DNA of 43,007 nt from Streptomyces antarcticus (lineage in GTDB: Bacteria > Actinomycetota > Actinomycetes > Streptomycetales > Streptomycetaceae), in the NCBI RefSeq assembly GCF_026627255.1, contig NZ_JAPNLM010000044.1, forward strand, positions 1 through 43,007, given 5' to 3'. A program made the position numbers and the translations under genes. Positions 17,760 to 25,586 of this stretch are shown piece by piece (position 1 is the first letter of the stretch; the number at the start of each line of letters is the position of its first letter). The notes below the pieces were generated by a model that saw only the letters and a list, made by a program, of their open reading frames with translations, did no database searches and had not been told where the DNA came from.

Positions 17760-18590
17760 ATGCGCAAAGCACTCACCCTCTCGGCGATCATCCTCGCCTC
17801 GTCGATGGCCCTCGGCGGCGCCACCACCGCGTTCGCGGCCGACGCCCCGGCTCCTGCGGGCAGTTCCAGCCCCACCACCGACGGCCGCACCACCGACGGC
17901 ACCACCTCCGGCGGCCACGCCCACGCGGCCGCCGCGGGCCTGACGCTGTCGGCCTCCAGTGCCAAGCCGGGCGCCTCCGTCAGCTTCCAGATGGACGTCC
18001 CCGACGGCTCCACGCACCTCTCCGTCTCCTCCAAGGCCTTGGCCGACGTGAAGATGACCGAGGGCCGCGGCGGCACCGCCGTGGTAGCCGACGTCAAGGA
18101 GGGCGACCACGGCGTCTCCCTGACCGGCACGGGCCCCGACGGCGCCACGCTCCAGGCCACCGCGCGGCTGCACGTCACCGCGGACGCCCCGGCCCCCAAG
18201 CCCACCCCGCGGCCCTCCACCCTGAACCTGTCGACCGACTTCGGCCGCCCCGGCGACAAGGTCGTCGTCACCGTCAAGACCGCCGAGAAGAACGCCTTCG
18301 TGAAGTCCGACGCCTTCGGCGGCCAGGTCAACCTGAGGAGCGACGGCAAGGGCAGCTTCACCGGAACCGCCACCGTCGCCAAGGACGTCAAGTCCGGCTA
18401 CTACGGCGTGCACGCCTTCGCGGGCGGCGAGGAGTTCGACGTCGTGAAGTTCTCCACCGAGGCCAAGGCCGGTCCGGCCCCGCACCACGACGTGAAGCCC
18501 CTGGACCCGAGCCTGCACAAGACCCCCAAGGGCTCCGTCAACACCGGCCAGGCTCCCGCCGGTCTCCTCCCCGAGACCAGCAATGCCTGA
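17760..18590 (+). CDS. Secreted Ig-like two-repeat protein
   Basis: This 276-residue protein is exported: a signal peptide (MRKALTLSAIILASSMALGG then ATTAFA) probably ends before ADAPAP. The mature part has a His/Ala/Thr/Gly-rich segment, then two related beta-rich modules starting LTLSASSAKPGASVSF and LNLSTDFGRPGDKVVVTV. These look like Ig-like or invasin-type folds. Its C-terminus is PAGLLPETSNA, which contains an LPETS sequence resembling an LPXTG sorting motif but with no membrane segment or basic tail after it. ATG 17760 follows GGAGGAAA, so the short upstream extension in frame is not used. It overlaps the class F sortase gene by 8 bases, so the two are co-translated. Function is unknown; a surface or matrix protein handled by the sortase is plausible. 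Confidence 0.75.
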   Translation: MRKALTLSAIILASSMALGGATTAFAADAPAPAGSSSPTTDGRTTDGTTSGGHAHAAAAGLTLSASSAKPGASVSFQMDVPDGSTHLSVSSKALADVKMTEGRGGTAVVADVKEGDHGVSLTGTGPDGATLQATARLHVTADAPAPKPTPRPSTLNLSTDFGRPGDKVVVTVKTAEKNAFVKSDAFGGQVNLRSDGKGSFTGTATVAKDVKSGYYGVHAFAGGEEFDVVKFSTEAKAGPAPHHDVKPLDPSLHKTPKGSVNTGQAPAGLLPETSNA

Positions 18591-19224
18591 GCCCACCACG
18601 CTCCGCCAGGGCGGCCGCACCGGCCGCGCACGCCGTACGGCCGCCCTGGCGGGGGCCTCGGCCCTCGCCGCCGTCCTCGCCACCGGCTGCTCCGCGGGCA
18701 GCGCCGGAGCCGCCTACGGCGTCGCGGACAGCCCGGCCGGGGCGAGCTCCGCCGCCCCGCTCCCGGCGTCCGTACCGGACCGCGTCACGATCCCCGGCCT
18801 GTCGGTGAACGCCCCGCTCGACACCGTCGGCCTGGACGCCGAAGGCGTCATGCAGGAGCCCGACTTCGCCAAGCCGCAGGACGCCGCCTGGTACAGGGAG
18901 GGACCCACCCCCGGGGAAGCGGGCGCGGCCGCCATCGTCGGCCACATGGACACCCCGCAGACCCCCGAGGCCGTCTTCTACAACCTCAGGAAACTGAAGA
19001 AGGACCAGAAGATCGAGGTCCACCGCACCGACGGCAGCACCGCCGTGTTCGCCGTGGACGCCGTCGACACCTTCAAGAAGGACGCCTTCCCCACCGACAA
19101 GGTTTACGGGGACACCCGCGGCAAGGCCGAACTGCGCCTCATCACCTGCGGCGGAGACCTCACCGCAGACCGCCACTGGGACGCCAACGTGGTGGTGTTC
19201 GCGCACCTCACGGGCAAGGGCTGA
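18583..19224 (+). CDS. Class F sortase
   Basis: This 213-residue membrane-anchored transpeptidase has an N-terminal hydrophobic segment (RTAALAGASALAAVLATGC) whose end could be a lipobox, so it may be a lipoprotein (inference). The sortase fold runs from PDRVTIPGLSVNAPLDTVGLD. The catalytic residues are visible: His121 in IVGHMDTP, Cys189 in LITCGG and Arg197 in TADRHWDANVVVFAH, with the usual 8-residue Cys-Arg spacing. Class F sortases are common in actinomycetes and poorly characterised; they cleave LPXTG-like signals. It overlaps the upstream secreted-protein gene by 8 bases. The start ATG 18583 relies on coupling with that gene because no ribosome binding site of its own is clear. Confidence 0.9.
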   Translation: MPEPTTLRQGGRTGRARRTAALAGASALAAVLATGCSAGSAGAAYGVADSPAGASSAAPLPASVPDRVTIPGLSVNAPLDTVGLDAEGVMQEPDFAKPQDAAWYREGPTPGEAGAAAIVGHMDTPQTPEAVFYNLRKLKKDQKIEVHRTDGSTAVFAVDAVDTFKKDAFPTDKVYGDTRGKAELRLITCGGDLTADRHWDANVVVFAHLTGKG

Positions 19225-19287
19225 CCCCGTACGCGATACCTTCAGGGCTCGGCATTCCCGAATGCAGTACAGCTTGGAGGCAGCGGC

Positions 19288-22200
19288 GTGAACGTGCGAG
19301 TGACGGCGGCCCGGAACGGCGTGGACCCCTTCGGCACGGCCCGGCTGCGGCGCGGGGTGCTCGACGCCTGGGGCGCGGGCCCCGCCCGCTTCCGGGAGGA
19401 CGCCAACGCCGAGGAGGACCTGGCGCTCGGCGGCTACCGCGACCGGCTCGTCATCGAGCTCGCGCAGAACGCCGCCGACGCCGCGGCCCGCGCCGGGGTG
19501 CCCGGCCGGCTGCGGCTCACCCTGCACGCCGGCGAGGGCGGGTACGCCGTCCTGGCCGTCGCCAACACCGGCGCCCCGCTGGACGCCACCGGCGTGGAGT
19601 CGCTGAGCACCCTGCGCGCCTCCGCCAAGCGGGAGTCCACCGGGTCGGGTGACACCGTCGGCCGGTTCGGCGTCGGCTTCGCGGCCGTCCTCGCGGTCTC
19701 CGACGAGCCCGCCGTCCTCGGCCGCCACGGCGGGGTCCGCTGGTCGCTGGCCGAGGCCCGCGAGCTGGCCAAGGGGGCCGCCGTCGGCAGCCCCGGCCTC
19801 GGCGACGAGCTGCGCCGCCGCGACGGCCACGTCCCGCTGCTGCGCCTGCCGCTGCCCGCCGAGGGCACCGCCCCCGACGGCTACGACACCGTCGTGGTCC
19901 TCCCGCTGCGCGACGCGGCCGCCGAGGACCTCGTGGCACGGCTGCTCGCCTCCGTGGACGACGCGCTGCTGCTCACCCTGCCCGGGCTGCGCGAGGTCGT
20001 CATCGACACCCCGTCCGACGGCGCCCGCACCCTCTACCGCCGCGACGAGGGCCCGTACACCGTCATCGAGGACTCCGCCGCCGGCACCAGCCGCTGGCGC
20101 ACCGTCCGCCACGGCGGCCCCCTCGAACGCGCCCTGCTGGCCGACCGCCCGGTGGAGGAGCGGCTGCGGCCCACCTGGGCGGTGTCCTGGTCCGTACCCG
20201 TCGACGCCGACGGCGCCCCCGTACGCCCCGCCACCGCCCCCGTCGTGCACGCCCCGACCCCCACCGACGAGCCGCTGGGCATCCCCGCGCTGCTCATCGC
20301 GACCCTGCCGCTGGACACCACCCGCCGGCACCCCGCGCCCGGACCGCTGACCGACTTCCTCGTGGAGCGCGCGGCCGACGCGTACGCCGAACTCCTCGGC
20401 ACCTGGGAGCCGGTGACCACCGCCCTCGTCGACCTCGTCCCCGGCCCGCTCGGCAAGGGCGAGCTCGACGGCGCCCTGCGCGCCGCCGTCCTGCGCCGCC
20501 TTCCCCGTACGGCCTTCCTCGCCCCCGCCGTCCCGCCCGGCCCCGACGAGGACCGGGAGGGGCAGGACGACGGGGCCGACGCGCGGGCCGCCCTGCGCCC
20601 CTTCGAGGCCGAGGTGGTGGAGGGTGCGGGCGCCGACACCGTACGGGTCCTCGCCGAGGTCCTGCCGACCCTGCTCCCGGCCGGCCTGGAGCGGCGCGCC
20701 GAGCTGCGCACCCTGGGCGTGGGCCGGCTCCCGCTGGGCGACGCCATCGAGCGGATCGCCGGGATCGAGCGCACCCCCGACTGGTGGCACCGGCTCTACG
20801 ACAGCCTCGCCGGGGTGGACCCCGACCGGCTGTCCGGGCTGCCCGTCCCGCTGGCCGACGGCCGCACCGCGATCGGCCCCCGGCACATCCTGCTGCCCGG
20901 CGCGGACACCCCCGACAGCCTGGCCCGCCTCGGCCTGAAGGTGGCCCACCCGGACGCCGCGCACCCGCTGCTGGAAAAGCTCGGCGCCCTCCCCGCCACC
21001 CCGCGCGCGGTCCTGACGACCCCGCAGGTGCGGGCGGCCGTCGCCGCCTCCCTGGACGCCGGGGACATCTGGGACGAGGACGCCGACACCCTCGACGCGG
21101 ACGAGCTGGCCGAGGTGGTCCTCGGCCTGGTCCGCGACGCCGGCCTCGCCGCGGGCGACGAGCCCTGGCTCGGCGCGCTCGCCCTGCCCGACGAGGACGG
21201 CGAGCCGACCCCCGCGGGCGAACTGCTCCTGCCGGGCTCGCCGCTGGCCTCGGTGATCCGCGAGGACGAGGTCCCGTACGTGGACGCGGACCTCGTGGAC
21301 CGGTGGGGTGCGGGCCCGCTCACCGCCTGCGGGGTGCTGGCCCACTTCCAGCTGGTGCGCGCCACCGACGTGGTCCTGGACCCCGACGAACTGGAGCCCC
21401 GCGACGGCGACTTCGCCGAGCCCGACGACGCCGGCCTGCTGGACGCGGTCGACGTGTGGTGCGAGGACGTACTGGACCAGCTGCCCGACACCCCGGTGCC
21501 GCCGGTGGCGACCGAACTGGTCGCCGTGCGCGACCTGGACCTCATCGACGACGACTGCTGGCCGCAGGCCCTCGCGATGCTCGCGCGGCCGCCGCTGCGC
21601 GACGCGCTGACCCAGCCCGTACGGATCCTGCTCCCGGACGGCACCACGCAGTCGGTGCGCCCGTACACCGCGTGGTGGCTGCGCGACCACCCGGTGCTCG
21701 ACGGCCGCCGTCCCGCGGGCCTGCGCTCGGCGGGCGGCGACCCGCTGCTCGCGGGGCTGTACACCCCGGTGGACGCCACCGGCTTCGAGGACGAGCAGGT
21801 GCTGCGGGCCCTCGGCGTACGGACGACCGTGCCCGCCCTGCTGGAGGAGCCCGGCGGCGCGGCCGAGCTCCTGGCCCTTCTGGCCGACCCGGACCGCGAG
21901 GTCACCGACCGGCAGCTGCACGGCCTGTACGGGGCGCTGGCCGACCTGGACCCCGAGCAGGTCACCCTGCCGGACGAGCTGCGCGCGGTGGTGGACGGCG
22001 AGGTCCGGGTGGTAGACGCGGCCGACGCCGTCATCGCCGACGCCCCGGACCTGCTGCCGCTGACGGCGGGCCTGCCGCTGCTGCCGGTCGCCCCGGCCCG
22101 CGCGGCGGACCTCGCGGAGCTGCTCCAGGTGCGCCGGCTCTCGGAAACGGTCCCGGCGGAGGTGAGCACGCCCGGCGAGGAGCACGAGGTACCGGAGTCG

Positions 22201-22446
22201 GTACGGATCCTGCTCGGCCCGGCCACCCCCGCGGGCTACCTGGAGCACGAGGAGCTGATCGCGGGCGGCACCGAGCTGGACTGGCGCCGCACCCCCGACG
22301 GCACCGTGCACGCGGCCACGCTGGAGGGCGTGGCGGCGGGCCTGGCCTGGGCGGCGGGCCAGTGGCCCCGCCGCTTCGAGGTGGCGGCCCTCCTGGAGGA
22401 CGCTTCCCGCACGGCGGAACTGGCCCGCGACCGCTGGTTCGACTGA
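19288..22446 (+). CDS. Sacsin/Hsp90-like ATP-binding protein
   Basis: This 1052-residue protein has a GHKL (Bergerat-fold) ATPase domain at its N-terminus, as in Hsp90 and sacsin-type proteins. Visible are the N box LVIELAQNAADAA (Glu and Asn bind Mg-ATP), the G1 box VANTGAPLDATGVESL and the G2 box GRFGVGFAAVLAVSD. The rest is a long, acidic, leucine-rich region without familiar domains. There is no transmembrane segment, so it is cytoplasmic. GTG 19288 has TTGGAGG ten bases upstream. It stands as a single transcription unit ending opposite the P-type ATPase gene. Streptomyces genomes usually carry one such large protein; client and role are unknown. Confidence 0.82.
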   Translation: MNVRVTAARNGVDPFGTARLRRGVLDAWGAGPARFREDANAEEDLALGGYRDRLVIELAQNAADAAARAGVPGRLRLTLHAGEGGYAVLAVANTGAPLDATGVESLSTLRASAKRESTGSGDTVGRFGVGFAAVLAVSDEPAVLGRHGGVRWSLAEARELAKGAAVGSPGLGDELRRRDGHVPLLRLPLPAEGTAPDGYDTVVVLPLRDAAAEDLVARLLASVDDALLLTLPGLREVVIDTPSDGARTLYRRDEGPYTVIEDSAAGTSRWRTVRHGGPLERALLADRPVEERLRPTWAVSWSVPVDADGAPVRPATAPVVHAPTPTDEPLGIPALLIATLPLDTTRRHPAPGPLTDFLVERAADAYAELLGTWEPVTTALVDLVPGPLGKGELDGALRAAVLRRLPRTAFLAPAVPPGPDEDREGQDDGADARAALRPFEAEVVEGAGADTVRVLAEVLPTLLPAGLERRAELRTLGVGRLPLGDAIERIAGIERTPDWWHRLYDSLAGVDPDRLSGLPVPLADGRTAIGPRHILLPGADTPDSLARLGLKVAHPDAAHPLLEKLGALPATPRAVLTTPQVRAAVAASLDAGDIWDEDADTLDADELAEVVLGLVRDAGLAAGDEPWLGALALPDEDGEPTPAGELLLPGSPLASVIREDEVPYVDADLVDRWGAGPLTACGVLAHFQLVRATDVVLDPDELEPRDGDFAEPDDAGLLDAVDVWCEDVLDQLPDTPVPPVATELVAVRDLDLIDDDCWPQALAMLARPPLRDALTQPVRILLPDGTTQSVRPYTAWWLRDHPVLDGRRPAGLRSAGGDPLLAGLYTPVDATGFEDEQVLRALGVRTTVPALLEEPGGAAELLALLADPDREVTDRQLHGLYGALADLDPEQVTLPDELRAVVDGEVRVVDAADAVIADAPDLLPLTAGLPLLPVAPARAADLAELLQVRRLSETVPAEVSTPGEEHEVPESVRILLGPATPAGYLEHEELIAGGTELDWRRTPDGTVHAATLEGVAAGLAWAAGQWPRRFEVAALLEDASRTAELARDRWFD

Positions 22447-22457
22447 CCCCGCCCCGC

Positions 22458-22499
22458 CCCCGCCTCGCCCACCGCTCCGGGTCCTCCGGCTAGGCGGGG
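22458..22499. terminator. Possible bidirectional terminator
   Basis: CCCCGCCT (22458-22465) and AGGCGGGG (22492-22499) are perfect 8-base arms with a 26-base loop between two converging genes. The right arm overlaps the stop codon of the P-type ATPase gene. The loop is long, so the call is weaker than the other terminators. Confidence 0.45.
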
Positions 22500-24955
22500 A
22501 ACCTGCGGTCGACCCAGCGGAAGGTGAACTCGATCAGGGTCGCCGCGGCGGCCGCGATGGCGACCGCGATCCACGGCATCGTGGCGCCCACCAGCTTGAG
22601 CTGGAAGAACTCCTGGAGCCACGGCACTACGAGGACGATCAGGAACGCCAGGCCCATCGCGCCGACCAGGCCGACCCGCCACCACGTGTACGGGCGGGCG
22701 ATGATCGCCAGGACCCACATCGAGGTCAGGAACAGGGCCAGTGTCGCCGCGCTGGTCTCGGACTTCAGGGCGTCCGGGCCGGTGTAGTAGGAGCGGGCGG
22801 CCAGGTACGTCACGAAGGTGGCCGTGCCCGCGATGACGCCGCCCGGGATGGCGTAGCGCATCACCCGTTTCACGAAGTGCGGCCTGGCCCGCTCCTTGTT
22901 CGGCGCCAGCGCGAGGAAGAAGGCCGGGATGCCGATCGTGAGGGTGGACAGCAGGGTCAGGTGGCGGGGCAGGAAGGGGTACTCGACCTGCGAACAGACC
23001 ACGAGGACGGCCAGTAGCACCGAGTAGACCGTCTTCGTGAGGAAGAGGGTCGCGACCCGGGTGATGTTGCCGATGACCCGGCGCCCTTCGGCGACCACCG
23101 AGGGGAGGGTGGAGAAGCTGTTGTTCAGCAGCACGATCTGCGCGACCGCGCGGGTGGCCTCCGAGCCCGATCCCATCGAGACGCCGATGTCGGCGTCCTT
23201 GAGCGCGAGTACGTCGTTGACGCCGTCGCCCGTCATGGCGACCGTGTGGCCGCGCGACTGGAGGGCGGCGACCATGTCCCGCTTCTGCTGCGGGGTGACG
23301 CGGCCGAAGACGGCGTTCTCGTCGAGGGCCTTCGCCATCCCCTCGCGGTCGGTGGGGAGCGTACGGGCGTCGACCGTGTTCTCCGCGCCCGGCAGCCCCA
23401 GCTTGCCGGCGACCGCGCCGACCGAGACGGCGTTGTCGCCGGAGATCACCTTCGCCTTGACGCCCTGGTCCTCGAAGTAGCGCAGGGTGTCGGCCGCGTC
23501 GGGGCGCAGCCGCTGCTCCAGGACGATCAGGGCGGTGGGCCGCACGCCCGTGGCGACGGCCGCGTCGTCGAGCTCGCGGCCGGAGCGGGCGAGGAGCAGG
23601 ACCCGCAGGCCCTGCTCGTTGAGCTCGTTGATCTCGTCGAGGGCCGCGTCGCCCTCCGGGAGGAGCACGTCGGGGGCGCCGAGCAGCCAGGTGTTGTTCT
23701 CGCCGTCGCCCTCGCTGAAGCTGGCGCCGCTGTACTTGCGGGCGGAGGAGAACGGCAGGGACTCGGTGCAGCGCCACTCGGCGCTGTCCGGGTAGGCGTC
23801 GATGATGGCCTGGAGGCTGGCGTTGGGGCGCGGGTCGGACTCGCCGAGGGCGCCGAGGACCTTCTTGACGTACGCCGCGTCCGCGCCGCCGAGCGAGCGG
23901 AGCTCGGTGACGTCCATGCCGCCCTCGGTGAGGGTGCCGGTCTTGTCGAGGCAGACCACGTCCACGCGGGCGAGGCCCTCGATGGCGGGCAGCTCCTGGA
24001 CCAGGCACTGCTTGCGGCCGAGCCGGATGACGCCGATCGCGAAGGCGACGGAGGTCAGGAGCACGAGCCCCTCGGGGATCATCGGGACGATGCCGCCGAC
24101 GGTCCGGGCGATGGAGTCCTTGAGGTTGTTGTCCTTGACGATCAGCTGGCTGATGATGAGGCCGATCGAGGTCGGGATCATCATCCAGGTGACGTACTTG
24201 AGGATGGTGGAGATGCCGGAGCGCAGCTCGGAGTGGACGAGCGTGAAGCGGGAGGCCTCTTCGGCCAACTGGGCGGCGTAGGCCTCGCGGCCGACCTTGG
24301 TGGCGGTGAACGCCCCGCCGCCGGCGACGACGAAGGACCCCGACATGACCGGGTCGCCGGGCTTCTTCAGGACCGGGTCGGCCTCACCGGTGAGCAGGGA
24401 CTCGTCGATCTCCAGGCCGTCGGCCTCGCCGACGGATCCGTCGACGACGACCTTGTCGCCGGGGCCGAGCTCGATCACGTCGCCGAGGACGATCTCGGAG
24501 GTGGAGATCTCGGCGGTCCGGCCGTCGCGGCGGACGCCGGGCTTGGTCTCGCCGATGACGGCGAGGCCGTCGAGGGTCTTCTTGGCGCGCAGTTCCTGGA
24601 TGATGCCGATGCCGGTGTTCGCGATGATCACGAAGCCGAAGAGGCTGTCCTGGATGGGCGCGACGAACAGCATGACCACCCACAGCACGCCGATGATCGC
24701 GTTGAAGCGGGTGAAGACGTTGGCGCGGACGATCTCGGTGGTGGAGCGCGAGGAGCGCACGGGGACGTCGTTGACGTCGCCGCTCGCGACCCGTTCGGCG
24801 ACTTCGGCGGTGCTCAGTCCACCCGGCTTGAATCTGGGGGCGGGCAGCCGCATCGGGTGTACGGGATCCAGCTCGGCCCCTGCGTCGATGGCGGTCCCGG
24901 CGGCCGGGCCGCCCGGCTCCGGTCCATCGGATTCGATCCTCGCCCGCTGCGTCAT
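22490..24955 (-). CDS. CtpE-like cation-transporting P-type ATPase
   Basis: This 821-residue membrane pump couples ATP hydrolysis to cation transport. The actuator motif is LLTGEAD (about 190). The phosphorylated aspartate is Asp337 in VCLDKTGTLTEGG. The hinge motif is AMTGDGVNDVLALKDADIGV near 575. Intramembrane PEGL lies in GIVPMIPEGLVLLTSVAFAIG. Together with the membrane helices in the C-terminal third, this resembles mycobacterial CtpE, a calcium uptake pump, rather than heavy-metal P1B pumps, because no CPC-type motif or metal-binding head is present. ATG 24955 is preceded by TACCGT with a 7-base gap and no ribosome binding site, so it is probably leaderless. A GCGTTCGAACGC palindrome lies just upstream of that box. 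Cation specificity is inferred only. Confidence 0.9.
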   Translation of the reverse strand: MTQRARIESDGPEPGGPAAGTAIDAGAELDPVHPMRLPAPRFKPGGLSTAEVAERVASGDVNDVPVRSSRSTTEIVRANVFTRFNAIIGVLWVVMLFVAPIQDSLFGFVIIANTGIGIIQELRAKKTLDGLAVIGETKPGVRRDGRTAEISTSEIVLGDVIELGPGDKVVVDGSVGEADGLEIDESLLTGEADPVLKKPGDPVMSGSFVVAGGGAFTATKVGREAYAAQLAEEASRFTLVHSELRSGISTILKYVTWMMIPTSIGLIISQLIVKDNNLKDSIARTVGGIVPMIPEGLVLLTSVAFAIGVIRLGRKQCLVQELPAIEGLARVDVVCLDKTGTLTEGGMDVTELRSLGGADAAYVKKVLGALGESDPRPNASLQAIIDAYPDSAEWRCTESLPFSSARKYSGASFSEGDGENNTWLLGAPDVLLPEGDAALDEINELNEQGLRVLLLARSGRELDDAAVATGVRPTALIVLEQRLRPDAADTLRYFEDQGVKAKVISGDNAVSVGAVAGKLGLPGAENTVDARTLPTDREGMAKALDENAVFGRVTPQQKRDMVAALQSRGHTVAMTGDGVNDVLALKDADIGVSMGSGSEATRAVAQIVLLNNSFSTLPSVVAEGRRVIGNITRVATLFLTKTVYSVLLAVLVVCSQVEYPFLPRHLTLLSTLTIGIPAFFLALAPNKERARPHFVKRVMRYAIPGGVIAGTATFVTYLAARSYYTGPDALKSETSAATLALFLTSMWVLAIIARPYTWWRVGLVGAMGLAFLIVLVVPWLQEFFQLKLVGATMPWIAVAIAAAAATLIEFTFRWVDRRFPA

Positions 24956-24962
24956 GCTCTCG

Positions 24963-24984
24963 ACGGTAAGGGGCGTTCGAACGC
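24963..24984 (-). promoter_or_regulatory. Leaderless promoter with palindrome for the P-type ATPase
   Basis: The minus-strand -10 box TACCGT (24968-24963) ends 7 bases before the ATG at 24955. The perfect 12-bp palindrome GCGTTCGAACGC (24973-24984) lies 4 bases further upstream, between the expected -10 and -35 elements, a good place for a repressor. Confidence 0.5.
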
Positions 24985-25089
24985 TTCACCCGCCGAGCGG
25001 ACCGAAGATCCGACTTGGGGATGACCCGAATCGTTCGCTGGTCTCCCCCGGTCTGCCCCGGTCGGCCGTCGGCGGTCAGCCGCCGGTGG

Positions 25090-25458
25090 TCAGCCCGTCC
25101 GGCCCGGGCGCCCGGAGCCGTCCTCCGGCCCGGCAGCCTCGTCCGGCCCGGCCGGCGCGCCGGCCCCGGCGGCCCCCGCCGCCTCGGCCTCGGCTTCGGC
25201 TTCGGCCGCCGCCGCCTCCGCGTGGCGCTTCAGGGCCGCCTCGCGGCCGCGGACGTACCAGATGCCGATCAGGCCGAGAACGCCGCCGGCCGCGCAGGTC
25301 CACACCCACCACAGCTGGCCGCGGTCGGAGAACCACCCGTAGAAGGGGAGCTGGACGAGGAAGAGGGCGAACCAGATGATCGTGCCGCCGGTGACGGTGG
25401 CGACGACCGGACCCTCAAGGGGCTCGGGCGCCTCGTGCCGCGCTGTCCATTTCGCCAT
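25090..25458 (-). CDS. DUF2530 membrane protein
   Basis: This 122-residue protein matches actinobacterial DUF2530. It opens with EAPEPLEGPVVATVTGGTI and has two transmembrane segments (VATVTGGTIIWFALFLVQLPFYGWF and WVWTCAAGGVLGLIGIWYVRGRE), with short ends around them. The C-terminal third is a low-complexity Ala/Glu tail (AEAEAEAEAAGAAGAGAPAG). No function is known. ATG 25458 follows a minus-strand TAGACT box by 6 bases with no ribosome binding site, which points to a leaderless mRNA. It is divergent from the purine permease gene across 128 bases, an arrangement I recall as common in Streptomyces. Confidence 0.85.
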   Translation of the reverse strand: MAKWTARHEAPEPLEGPVVATVTGGTIIWFALFLVQLPFYGWFSDRGQLWWVWTCAAGGVLGLIGIWYVRGREAALKRHAEAAAAEAEAEAEAAGAAGAGAPAGPDEAAGPEDGSGRPGRTG

Positions 25459-25522
25459 GCGGCAAGTCTAGGCCGGGTGGCGCAGGGTCTACGCGCGGAG
25501 ATAGACGGCCCTTCGTTCATGT

Positions 25523-25569
25523 GTTCATACTGAAACGGTGTGGGCGTGGCCCATTTTCTTCGTATGAAC
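25523..25569 (+). promoter_or_regulatory. Candidate structured leader or operator before the purine permease
   Basis: GTTCATAC (25523-25530) and GTATGAAC (25562-25569) pair perfectly and enclose a second hairpin, TGGGC-GTG-GCCCA. The sequence between the two stems is TGAAACGGTG on one side and TTTTCTTC on the other. The outer stem ends 8 bases before the GAGGAC ribosome binding site. It could be a cis-acting RNA, or two half-sites of a DNA operator. It does not match the purine riboswitch consensus. Confidence 0.45.
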
Positions 25570-25586
25570 CACCCAATGAGGACCGC

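Noticed and set aside
18538..22311. 1257-codon minus-strand frame opposite the sortase and Hsp90-like genes
   Set aside because: The plus strand has recognisable catalytic motifs and correct starts; the minus frame is low-complexity Gly/Val/Arg.
23246..25024. 592-codon plus-strand frame opposite the P-type ATPase
   Set aside because: It is a shadow of the DKTGT-containing gene, with Asp/Gly/Val-rich composition.
25523..25586. Known purine riboswitch
   Set aside because: The conserved loop sequences and three-way junction of the purine aptamer are absent; only an unclassified stem arrangement is present.
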